Of a stretch of DNA of 64,000 nt, positions 17,111-25,450 are shown piece after piece; the stretch's first letter is position 1; each line of letters begins with the position of its first letter. A model generated the notes under the pieces. It was given only the letters and a program-made list of their open reading frames with translations. It was not told the DNA's origin and searched no databases. The stretch is from contig NZ_LMKW01000009.1 in NCBI RefSeq assembly GCF_001421745.1, forward strand, positions 1-64,000, given 5' to 3'. The DNA comes from Sphingomonas sp. Leaf230 (GTDB lineage: Bacteria; Pseudomonadota; Alphaproteobacteria; Sphingomonadales; Sphingomonadaceae). The position numbers and the translations under genes are program-made.

Positions 17111-17590
17111 ATGGCAACACAGCCGATCTACGATCTCGCTACCGAGACACTCGTTGCTCCTAAGCCTGTGCGTCGACATCTCGCAATCGTGCCGGATGCA
17201 GGCAATTATGACGAGTTGGAAAGGACGGCTCCAGGCATCGCATCGCGCGGCGTCCATCCTGTCACGTTGGGCCTGCTGGTCGGCGTGTATGCAGCCATGC
17301 TGCTGACTTTCTGGACCTTCTTCGCACGTGATGCAGCTACGGCGCTCGTCCTTACGGTCGTGTCAGTCTTCATGATCCTGTATTTCGCTCTGATCGCAGG
17401 CGGCATCGTACTCGCCGATACTCCCGCCCCCGGCGAACATCTCCGCTCGTTCCCAGAGTTCATCAAGGGCCCGGTCGATATCCTGACGGGCACGATCACA
17501 GGGCGCGAAGCGGCTATACAGATGCTCTTTCTCCCGGGCTGCATGGCCGTGCTAGCAACGACTATCGGCATCATCGCTCGCGTGTCGTAA
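17111..17590 (+). CDS. Hypothetical membrane protein, 159 residues
   Basis: A soluble N-terminus of about 50 residues is followed by three membrane helices (about 52-70, 76-100 and 134-156). A short conserved-looking loop, LTGTITGREAAIQML, precedes the last one. No family was recognised. It starts a plus-strand group with the DUF305 gene and a beta-propeller gene. Confidence 0.65.
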   Translation: MATQPIYDLATETLVAPKPVRRHLAIVPDAGNYDELERTAPGIASRGVHPVTLGLLVGVYAAMLLTFWTFFARDAATALVLTVVSVFMILYFALIAGGIVLADTPAPGEHLRSFPEFIKGPVDILTGTITGREAAIQMLFLPGCMAVLATTIGIIARVS

Positions 17591-17613
17591 ATGGGATGAC
17601 TAGGGGCATGACG

Positions 17614-17994
17614 ATGAAATCACGCACGACCTTGCTGATCGCGATAGCCTTGTCCGGATCGACGGCCGCTATAGCGCAAACGGACAGCTTCGCGTCCGCT
17701 ATGGATGCGGCGATGACGCGGATGCACGGCGCGATGATGACCGGTTATTCGAGCGATCCCGATCGCGACTTCGCAAGGATGATGATTCCCCATCATCAGG
17801 GCGCGATCGACATGGCCGAAGTCGAACTGCGCTATGGCAAAGACGAACGCCTGCGCCGGCTTGCGCAGGGAATCATCGTCGAACAACGACAGGAAATCGC
17901 GGTGATGCAGAGCATCCTATCCGAAGGCGGCGCGTTGCAGCCCCACACCGAACCGACCGCGACCGGTCACCCCCATCAAGGAGACCGTCCATGA
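17614..17994 (+). CDS. DUF305 family secreted protein
   Basis: The 126-residue precursor has a signal peptide (MKSRTTLLIAIALSG to AIAQ) and the DUF305 core with MIPHHQGAIDMAEVEL. DUF305 proteins are ferritin-like four-helix periplasmic proteins; some, such as CopM, bind copper. In-frame ATGs at 17596 and 17608 are alternatives; 17614 gives the cleanest signal peptide. The stop overlaps the start of the propeller gene (ATGA). Confidence 0.87.
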   Translation: MKSRTTLLIAIALSGSTAAIAQTDSFASAMDAAMTRMHGAMMTGYSSDPDRDFARMMIPHHQGAIDMAEVELRYGKDERLRRLAQGIIVEQRQEIAVMQSILSEGGALQPHTEPTATGHPHQGDRP

Positions 17995-19409
17995 AGCGTT
18001 TCACCTTAACCGCCTGTGCCGCCCTGTCTTTCTCGGCCCCGGCATTTGCGCAGCAGGTTCCGAACGCGAGCCCCGACATACCCGTCAGCGCGCAGGACCG
18101 GTTCTACACCTCGGACCAGTTCTCCAACACCGTGTCGGTGATCGATCCGTCGACCAACACGCTGCTCGGCGTCATCAAGCTCGGTGACCAGACCCCCGCC
18201 AATCTCAGCCCACTCTACAAGGGGCAGCTGCTCGTCCACGGCATGGGCTTCTCGCCCGACCGTAAGACGCTGGCGGTGATCTCCATCGGGTCGAACTCGG
18301 TGACGTTCATCGACACCGCGACCAACGCCGTGAAGCACACGACCTATGTCGGGCGCTCGCCGCACGAGGCGTTCTTCCGTCCCGATGGTCGCGAAGTGTG
18401 GGTCGCGGTGCGCGGCGAGGATTACATTCAGGTACTCGACGGCAAGACGTTCGCGCCAACGACGCGCATTCCCGTACCTAACGGCCCCGGCATGACGATC
18501 TTCTCGCCGAACGGGAAATACGGCTATGTCTGTTCGAGCTTCTCACCCGAGACCGTGGTGATCGACACCGCCTCGAAGAAGATCGTCGGTCGCGTCAAGC
18601 AGGCAAGCCCGTTCTGCCCCGACATCGCCGCGACGCCCGACGGCAAGCAGGTCTGGCTGACGCTGAAGGACGTCGGCAAGGTCATGGTGTTCGACGCCAA
18701 GCCACCCTTCGCAGTGCTGAAGACGTTCGACACCGGCGCGATCACCAACCACGTCAACATCGCCCGCACCAAGGCTGGCCAGTTCGCCTATGTGACGGTC
18801 GGCACCGAGAACGTCGTCAAGGTGTTCCGCACCACCGACTTCGCGCAGGTCGCGAACATCCCGGTCGGCGCGCTCCCGCACGGCCTTTGGCCGTCGGGCG
18901 ACGGTACGCGGATGTATGTCGGGCTGGAGAACGCCGACGCAGTCGCGGCGATCGATACCGCCAGCAACACCGTTATCGCGACGATTCCGATCGGTCAGGG
19001 GCCCCAAGGCGTGGCCTACGTTCCCGGCGCGGTGCCGGTAGGCGATGGCCGTGCAAACCTGATGCCGCTCGCCCAGGCCGGCATGAAGATCCAGCTGACT
19101 CTTTCCGGGACTGGGCGCAGCCAGGTCACGCTGTTCGATCAGGGCCAAGTCCAGATTTTGCAGGCGGCGGTTGCGGGCCTCAGTCCAAAGATGCCCTATG
19201 TCCTTGGGCTATCCTCCCGCGCTGATGGCAGCGGCGTGATCCAGCCTCTGGCGAAGTTCATGACCAATCCGGCGGGCGGCGCGATAGTCAACACGCTCGG
19301 ACCGCTCCGCCAGATCGTCAGCGACGCAAAAGGCGACATGCGCCGTTACCTCGTCATTGCTCCGGGCGACCCGATGATGCCGGGCGCCGTCGTTCAGGTG
19401 CAAAAATGA
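17991..19409 (+). CDS. Secreted YVTN-type beta-propeller protein
   Basis: The 472-residue protein has a signal peptide (residues 1-20, ending AFAQ) and about seven propeller blades, for example VSVIDPSTNTLLGVI, VTFIDTATNAVKHT and VAAIDTASNTVIATI. A C-terminal extra domain of about 120 residues follows. It shares VPGAV near the propeller end with the protein at 15697-16866. It is translationally coupled to the DUF305 gene, so the two probably act together in the periplasm. Confidence 0.84.
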   Translation: MKRFTLTACAALSFSAPAFAQQVPNASPDIPVSAQDRFYTSDQFSNTVSVIDPSTNTLLGVIKLGDQTPANLSPLYKGQLLVHGMGFSPDRKTLAVISIGSNSVTFIDTATNAVKHTTYVGRSPHEAFFRPDGREVWVAVRGEDYIQVLDGKTFAPTTRIPVPNGPGMTIFSPNGKYGYVCSSFSPETVVIDTASKKIVGRVKQASPFCPDIAATPDGKQVWLTLKDVGKVMVFDAKPPFAVLKTFDTGAITNHVNIARTKAGQFAYVTVGTENVVKVFRTTDFAQVANIPVGALPHGLWPSGDGTRMYVGLENADAVAAIDTASNTVIATIPIGQGPQGVAYVPGAVPVGDGRANLMPLAQAGMKIQLTLSGTGRSQVTLFDQGQVQILQAAVAGLSPKMPYVLGLSSRADGSGVIQPLAKFMTNPAGGAIVNTLGPLRQIVSDAKGDMRRYLVIAPGDPMMPGAVVQVQK

Positions 19410-19977
19410 GGATTCCGGTGAAACCTGCGATCTCCTGTCCGTATCCAGTATCTTGGTCATGACGCCGGTATAGGTTGCCGCAGCGTCTTGAGACTGTCGG
19501 AAAACACATGTTTGGCGACACAGCACCGTCCGCAAATTCACGACAATTAACGTGAACGTTGCATCGCACTATCTCCATATTGGCGCGACTGTCCGACAAA
19601 CCCTGTCGGATTGAGAATGTATGCGACAACCTCGAAGGCATGGTTTTCCGTCTGCTGGGCCGATCCCCGAAGTGCCCCGAATGGCCGGTCCGTCCGAAAC
19701 CCGCCATTCAAGGCACTTCTCTGGAACGGCGGCTAAGTCCCAATAGGCGTCGTTTGGCAGTCGCCGTGGCGGGAAACACGGTCGCATTCTCCGATATGCA
19801 ACAAACAGGTCAGGCCGTCCGAAAACGGCTCGCCGCGGGTGCGACGGCAGTTGAACGGCTTGATCGACATGAGATCGGCGGTCTTTCGATCCGGCAGGCG
19901 CCACCAGACCTCAAAATCGGCATATCGGCTGCTACAAACCGCGATGTGAGTTTACGCGGGCGGTCGGATCCGCGTTT
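19410..19977. other. Long non-coding stretch with repeated TGTCGGA motif and hairpin
   Basis: No convincing gene is seen. TCCGACA (19592-19598) and TGTCGGA (19604-19610) form a perfect 7-bp hairpin with a 5-base loop, and another TGTCGGA is at 19495-19501. Such spaced repeats can be recombinase sites or ends of lost elements. The region leads into an IS1182-type transposase fragment. Confidence 0.4.
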
Positions 19978-20805
19978 TCAGGTCTGCATGGCCCGGAGTA
20001 TGGCGGGGATGCCGAGGATGTTGATGGCTCGCCTGAGATTATAGGCGAGCGCGGTCAGGCTGAACTCGGCATTCACGCTGTCGAGCCCCCGCATCAGGAA
20101 CGCGCCTTGGTTCATCCACTGTTTGATCGAGCCGAAGCGGTGCTCGACCGTTTCGCGGCGCCGGTCGAGAATGTCGGGGCGGGTGGCAAGCCGCTCGGCC
20201 ATGCGGTCGAGCACCGCCTCGCCTTCCCAACGGTTGATGGTCCGCGCCGTACCGGACGTGCATTGTGGCTTGAGTGTACAGTCCCGGCAGGCTTGCCGGT
20301 TGCCGTAGCGGATGGTGCAATGACCGTCCTTCTCCGAGCGGCCGAACGGATCGAGGCGCTGCCTGGCAGGGCAGGTGTAGCAGTCCTGCGCCGCATCGTA
20401 GGCGAAAGCGTCCTTGCCGAAATAGCCTTGGTCAATGGCAGGACCACGCTCCGGGCGGGCGACGTAGGGGATCACACCGACCGTCTCGCAGGCAGCGATG
20501 TCCTCCCCCTTGTAGTAGCCCTTGTCGGCTACCGCGGCGATCCGCTCGACGCCCAGTAACTCGCGTGCGGCGCCAGCAGTCTGCGCGAGCAGGCCAAGGT
20601 CGCTACCGGCGTTGGTGACCTGCTGTTCCACGATCAGCTTGTGCCGGGCGTCGACGGCGACCTGCGCGTTGTAGCCGACGCCGACCTTGGGGTGCATCGC
20701 CATGCCGCGAGCATCAGGATCGGTCAGCGACTTCTGGCTCTCACCGCTGGCGACCAACTCGGCCAGCATCGCCGAATGCCGCAGCCGGCGCTCGCGCATC
20801 ACCAG
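19978..20805 (-). pseudogene. IS1182-family transposase, N-terminally truncated
   Basis: The C-terminal part of an IS1182-type transposase is clear: SLTDPDARGM, VGYNAQVAVDARHKLIV, the ADKGYYKGED motif with an active-site Asp, the Cys-rich YTCPARQRLDP section, and the final ETVEHRFGSIK with the Glu. About 200 N-terminal residues are absent. The open frame continues upstream only as an unrelated frame of the SIR2 gene, so the break is near 20800. The fragment is not expected to be active. Confidence 0.85.
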
Positions 20806-22547
20806 CTCACCTTGGCGGCAAGGACTTCCAGGGCCTTGATGGAGGCATCCCAGTGCATGGCCGACCCGCGGCAGAATCCGGCGGCGAGTAACGCCTCCTT
20901 GTTTCGGATCAGCCCGACGGTCTCGAACAGGTTCTCGCGGCTCTCGCGCAACCACATCGTCTGACCATGCGGAACCCACATGGCCTGCGTGCGCGATGAG
21001 AGTTCGTCGGTGTCGTGATCGGCGAGAGCCACCAGCCCGCCAAGCAATTCGACGAGGTGGTAGTTGGTGACCGCAGTACCGGCCGCCATCCCTAGATCCC
21101 TTGTCCATGGAACCACGGCGGCGACAAGGTGATCGGCCCAAGGAGTGAGCCGTTCCTCGAGATCCGGCCACAGCTTCCACATCTCGCCGCGCATGTCGGT
21201 CCACGCCTGCATGAACATCCGGTTCACAAGTTTCTGCGGTTTCCGGAACTCGGAGGTGATCTCGGTCTCGAGCCAAGTTCGCAGGTGCGACCAGCGTTCC
21301 GCCTTCGCGAGTCCAAGCGAGTAGGTCAGGGTGCAGAGATAGGCCGGATAGGAGGCGAGCGCGATGAGCGCTGTCGAACCGCTGTCGGCACGCGCAGCGG
21401 CGATGGTCTGGACTGCGTCCTGAGCGATCTTCAAGTCCGACCCGTCGCCCCATCTGCCCGCCAACGCCAGCATTCGTGCAAGCGGCTCCGCCAGTCCCTC
21501 CATCGCCCGCCATCGATCGAGAACGGCTTCGTTGGTCGGGGGCGGCACCTGGACCGGGAACTCGGGACCGGTGATCCGTTCTAGAAGCCTATCGACCTCC
21601 GCGGCGAACCCATCAGCCAGCTCGATGCGCCTTTCGGACGACGCGAGGTTGCGCTTGGTGGTGGCGACCAGCAGTTCCATCGTATCGGGATCGGGAAGGC
21701 GCGCGCTTTCCAGCGTCGTGACCGCGTCGGCGAGATTGTGGAAGAAGCTGTCAGCGTCTTCCACGGTCACCAGCGCTCCAGAGCGCGCAGCGATGAGTTC
21801 CTTTGCCGCCGTAGATGGCTCGCCGCGCGTCGCCCACCACATCGGATAGCGCCGACTGGGCGCACGTTTGATGGCAGCGCGCAGCGCAGGGTCCCAGTCA
21901 CCCGACCAACCCGAGACGATGAGCCCGTACTCGTCGACGATCCGGTCCAAGAGGCGATCGAACTCGGCCGGGTAACCTGCCAGCTCCTCCTCCGTGTTGA
22001 GGATCCGGTTGTCGAGGTAGTCGCCATGGACTTTGAGAATGAAGCAGCGGCTGTGCGCGAGTGGACTCGCGCCCCGGAGATCGTCCGCCGATCGGACGAC
22101 GACCGGCTCGACGCCCATGGCGCTTAGCGCCTGTTCGAGCAGCCGATCGAAGTTGGTCGTGACGACCACCCGGACGAAGCCGGCCTTGACCAGCCGCGCT
22201 ATCGCCTGATGCGCCTTGGTAGGTGTGCGCCGTCCATGATCGAGATCCTCCGTGGTGGGCTCGATGTAGTGATGCAGGATGGATCGGCGCTCCGCCGGGG
22301 TTACGGAGAGCGTATCGAGGAGAACGGAGTAGGAAGGCTCGGTCCCGAAGCGGTCGATGTGCCACTCCCGCCAGTCACGCCGCCCTTCGGCGCCCTCTGC
22401 CGCCGCAAGTCGGCGAACCAGGTCGAGCGTGATGTCCCAGCCGGTCGGTATCGAGGCGGCCCGAGACAGTCCCGATCCGAGAAGAAGCGCGTAGACCCCC
22501 GGGTTTTCGACCATGGAGAAGGCGATACGGGTTGTTGGGGCGAGCAA
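20799..22547 (-). CDS. SIR2-domain protein, probable NADase-type defence effector
   Basis: The 582-residue protein has a SIR2-like domain in residues 1-270, with the nucleotide loop LLGSGLSRAA, TTNFDRLLEQAL and a KVHGDYLDNRI segment carrying the catalytic-type His. The rest is helical with no recognised domain. Bacterial SIR2 proteins of this class often degrade NAD+ on phage infection. Here no obvious partner is adjacent, though DUF4238 and PIN genes follow on the same strand side. Starts at 22547 or at the internal MVENPG (22514) are possible. Its 3' end abuts the IS1182 fragment, so the last residues may not be native. Confidence 0.83.
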   Translation of the reverse strand: MLAPTTRIAFSMVENPGVYALLLGSGLSRAASIPTGWDITLDLVRRLAAAEGAEGRRDWREWHIDRFGTEPSYSVLLDTLSVTPAERRSILHHYIEPTTEDLDHGRRTPTKAHQAIARLVKAGFVRVVVTTNFDRLLEQALSAMGVEPVVVRSADDLRGASPLAHSRCFILKVHGDYLDNRILNTEEELAGYPAEFDRLLDRIVDEYGLIVSGWSGDWDPALRAAIKRAPSRRYPMWWATRGEPSTAAKELIAARSGALVTVEDADSFFHNLADAVTTLESARLPDPDTMELLVATTKRNLASSERRIELADGFAAEVDRLLERITGPEFPVQVPPPTNEAVLDRWRAMEGLAEPLARMLALAGRWGDGSDLKIAQDAVQTIAAARADSGSTALIALASYPAYLCTLTYSLGLAKAERWSHLRTWLETEITSEFRKPQKLVNRMFMQAWTDMRGEMWKLWPDLEERLTPWADHLVAAVVPWTRDLGMAAGTAVTNYHLVELLGGLVALADHDTDELSSRTQAMWVPHGQTMWLRESRENLFETVGLIRNKEALLAAGFCRGSAMHWDASIKALEVLAAKVSW

Positions 22548-22887
22548 CTTGGTGTCCTTCGTTCTTGCAACGTTCCAGGATAGCCGGTTCGCTTAGGTAC
22601 GCAAGAAGCACCCGCTGTTTCGATCCTCCGAACGCAGCGGTCAGCGGCATCGTAATTGAACCCGTAAAGGTGGCGAATGCAGTATAGTGCTTGTCATGGC
22701 CCGCGTTCTCGGCGGAGACTGCAGGCCGCGGTCCAAAGCGGGGTAGGGCACTCGGAGTGACCGGCTATGTCATCTCGGACATACAGCCGCACTTGGCTCG
22801 CCGACGTGATCAAAGATTCGCTGGTCGAACCTTGCATTCGACAAAGGCGCACTTGCGCGAACCAGCCCGCGCTCGTCGATCTGCGCG
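22548..22887. other. 340-bp stretch without a supported gene
   Basis: A short plus-strand frame (22767-22891 and beyond, starting MSSRTYSRTWLADVI) looks partly protein-like but runs into the antiparallel DUF4238 gene. No family was recognised. The stretch probably includes the promoter of the SIR2 gene. Confidence 0.3.
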
Positions 22888-23778
22888 TTAGAAGCCGCGC
22901 GACCTTTCCAGGAAACGCTTCGCGATCATTTCAAACGGTTCCACGTTCACTCCGAGGACGTCCATGTTCGCTTCGATGAAGGCGCGTCCCTCGTTTCGGT
23001 CCGCGCCCCAAACGCGTTTCGAGGACGACGCTAAGGATGTCCGGTTCACCCGGCGGACGAGCTCGGCTCGCGGAAGGTTGTTGAGATACCGCTCTGCTCC
23101 CTCCGTCCCGGTCCCGATGAACAGCCGGTTCGGCGCGATCGGCATGTGAATGAGAAAGTCGTCGTTCGCGATGCCGCCCTCCCAATGAATGGGCAGATCG
23201 GAGAGTAGCAATTTCGGGACAGCCGCGGTGAACTCGATGACCCACCAGTGCAGATCTGCGAACCGGTTGGTCATGGCATCGTGCATAACCATTCTCGGAA
23301 GCCACGACGTGAGGCTGTGGACCTCGAGCGCTCCGGGAAGATGCTCATTCAGCCATTTCTCAGTAGCCGGCGCGCCAGCCGGCAGCGCCGCGTCGCCTTC
23401 TCCGAGGAAGCGGCTGAGGATCTTCATACCCTCGGTTCGCATGTGGGCCAGAACGTCAGGCTGCCGAACGCGGAGCGAATTAAGGAAGAGCGCCCAGGCG
23501 GCCTTTTCGTCCAAGCCGATCGGCTCCCTCCTTTCGATCATCCCAAGCGCAACGGCGGCGCTGTTATCGAGAGGGGAGAAGAACCTCTTCTCGATGTGGT
23601 CGTCGTCGATTCCGAGCGCGTTGGCGACGACTGCATAAAGAGCGCTTTCATAGCCGGTGTACTCGGGCGCCCGCGCGCTGGACAGCACTCGTCCGTCCCG
23701 AACCGAGAAGCTTTGCAGCCTGCCGGTTTCGTCGCACCAGCGGCGCAGGAGGAACTGAGGGACGTAGTGATGCTTCAT
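22888..23778 (-). CDS. DUF4238 family protein
   Basis: The 296-residue protein opens with the DUF4238 signature MKHHYVPQFLLRRWC. The family profile continues (SLRVRQPDVL; LLLSDLPIHWEGG; FLIHMPIAPNRLF). The function is unknown, but DUF4238 genes are common in defence islands, and a conserved His/Asp set suggests an enzyme. No signal or membrane segment is seen. It lies between the SIR2 and PIN genes on the same strand, with separate promoters likely. Confidence 0.85.
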   Translation of the reverse strand: MKHHYVPQFLLRRWCDETGRLQSFSVRDGRVLSSARAPEYTGYESALYAVVANALGIDDDHIEKRFFSPLDNSAAVALGMIERREPIGLDEKAAWALFLNSLRVRQPDVLAHMRTEGMKILSRFLGEGDAALPAGAPATEKWLNEHLPGALEVHSLTSWLPRMVMHDAMTNRFADLHWWVIEFTAAVPKLLLSDLPIHWEGGIANDDFLIHMPIAPNRLFIGTGTEGAERYLNNLPRAELVRRVNRTSLASSSKRVWGADRNEGRAFIEANMDVLGVNVEPFEMIAKRFLERSRGF

Positions 23779-24043
23779 GCCGCTCCAGGTGAACGCCCGG
23801 CTGTAGGCTTTTCAAATGGGGTGTAGATGGCCGTCTTCGCATCGGCCGCTTTTCTGAGGTACGTACTGAAGAGACTGCGTCTCGCCGCGGCACGAGGCGC
23901 CATAAATCGAATTCTCCATAGCTCCCGGGTTCAGGGACCTCCGCCATGACTTGGACAACAACTCTTTCGATCATGATGTTCTTTGACTTGGACGATATGA
24001 AAGGTGCCATCGTCGGAACAAGGCCGCCGCCCGCTCATCGGAC

Positions 24044-25402
24044 TCAACCTTTCGCCCCCAGTCCGGCGCGGACCTCATCCGGCAGCAAGTGCAAGACGGA
24101 AGCTTCCGTCCATTCCGCCGGCCTGCGGTCTATGCGGATCGTCACCTGTGCTGCCATCTGCCCCATGTCGTTGCCACTCGCCGTGACTTTGAAGATTCCG
24201 TCACGCTGGTCCTTGCCCGGCCATAATCCGATGTCATCGGCATAAACGCGCCGGGGCCGGAAGTCCGCGCAGCCGTAGGTCCCCGCATCGCCGCCGAAGG
24301 GCGGTCGGTCGTGCCACCGCATCTCGACGGGACTGAACTCACGCGGTGGGGCCGACAGCATCGAGTGCGCAGAGAAGGATTGCATCAGCCGGTCCTGCTC
24401 GTCCAGTGGCCTCTCGGGTGGCGTGGGCAACGAAGCCGACCCGGCCGCGCTTTCGATGTCACTGTCTCCTGCCAGAAGTCCGAAGTCGCGGGACGCAATG
24501 CCGACGACCAGCTGCATGATCGAAACCTGGCCGACGTTTTCGACCTCAAAGGTAATTCTCGGCAACGCCGCGATGCGGGCGATGCGTTCATGCAGTGTTT
24601 CGAAGTAGGCCTCGACTGCCTCCCGGTAGGCCGCGTAGCCCTCGTTATAGGCCTCGATCTGGTATTCGCTGATCCCTCTGAAGCCGTTGCCGAAGGTGAG
24701 GGCCCGAAGGGTATCCACTCGCAGGCGGTGGGGCGGATTGGCGTCCAGCACGCGCTCGACCAGCCTGGACCGAACCGCGGAGTCCAGCGGAGGAAGGGTC
24801 GGGGAGACGTGCAGGACCACGCCGTCAACCGCTTCGGGAAACGAGATCCGGGCATTCGGCCGCCGGTCGAGCGCCACCTTCAGATCACGCTCCGCCTGGG
24901 TAAGCTTGCGCTTCTCGTCGGTCTGCTGCTCAGGCAGGAGCCAGGACGCTGGCGGGGCATACGCGTTCAGGCCCGCATCCTTCGCGCTGAGCCGTGGGCC
25001 GCTGTCGTGCGACAGGAGCTCGGCGCCGGCACCGAACTCCGCTGCGGCGACGACGATGCGATCGTCGTTCGAACCTTCGTCCAGATCGGGGTACCTGCTC
25101 CAGTCGGGGCGCCGGCGTGGCGCGATCGTGAGCGTGACCCGGATCGGCTTCTCCTTGAGGACCGCCGTTTGCCCCTCTGCCTCCGCCGCCTCGTCGATCA
25201 TCGCAAGCGCTCGCCGGGATCGGTCTCGCAAGCGGGTCTTGGTGCTCGACTTGAACCGGTCCAGCTCCTCGATCACCGGTCTCGCCACCATGATCGCGAC
25301 GTGGCTGGCGTCGGGCAGCAGCTCGCGCCAGGGAAGATCGGCCAGGTCGCGAAGCTGGATAAAGGCGTTGGTGTCGACGAATATCGTCCGCGTGACCGTC
25401 AT
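24044..25402 (-). CDS. PIN-domain ribonuclease-like protein, long form
   Basis: The 452-residue protein starts with a PIN domain (residues 5-160). Acidic residues sit in FVDTNAFIQL, VIEELDRFK, SNDDRIVVAAAE and LLSHDSGPR, the usual Mg-binding set. A long C-terminal part without a recognised family follows. This layout resembles stand-alone PIN nucleases near defence genes rather than short VapC toxins, and no antitoxin gene is adjacent. The RNA target is unknown. Confidence 0.82.
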   Translation of the reverse strand: MTVTRTIFVDTNAFIQLRDLADLPWRELLPDASHVAIMVARPVIEELDRFKSSTKTRLRDRSRRALAMIDEAAEAEGQTAVLKEKPIRVTLTIAPRRRPDWSRYPDLDEGSNDDRIVVAAAEFGAGAELLSHDSGPRLSAKDAGLNAYAPPASWLLPEQQTDEKRKLTQAERDLKVALDRRPNARISFPEAVDGVVLHVSPTLPPLDSAVRSRLVERVLDANPPHRLRVDTLRALTFGNGFRGISEYQIEAYNEGYAAYREAVEAYFETLHERIARIAALPRITFEVENVGQVSIMQLVVGIASRDFGLLAGDSDIESAAGSASLPTPPERPLDEQDRLMQSFSAHSMLSAPPREFSPVEMRWHDRPPFGGDAGTYGCADFRPRRVYADDIGLWPGKDQRDGIFKVTASGNDMGQMAAQVTIRIDRRPAEWTEASVLHLLPDEVRAGLGAKG

Positions 25403-25450
25403 CGCCCGAAGATGTCCGGCGGAAGACGATTCCGCAAGGCCGCCCGAAAC

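Noticed and set aside
20806..21513. Upstream extension of the IS1182 transposase frame
   Set aside because: It is an out-of-frame reading of the SIR2 gene and has no transposase similarity.
24044..25402. VapBC toxin-antitoxin pair
   Set aside because: The PIN protein is far longer than VapC and there is no small antitoxin gene next to it.
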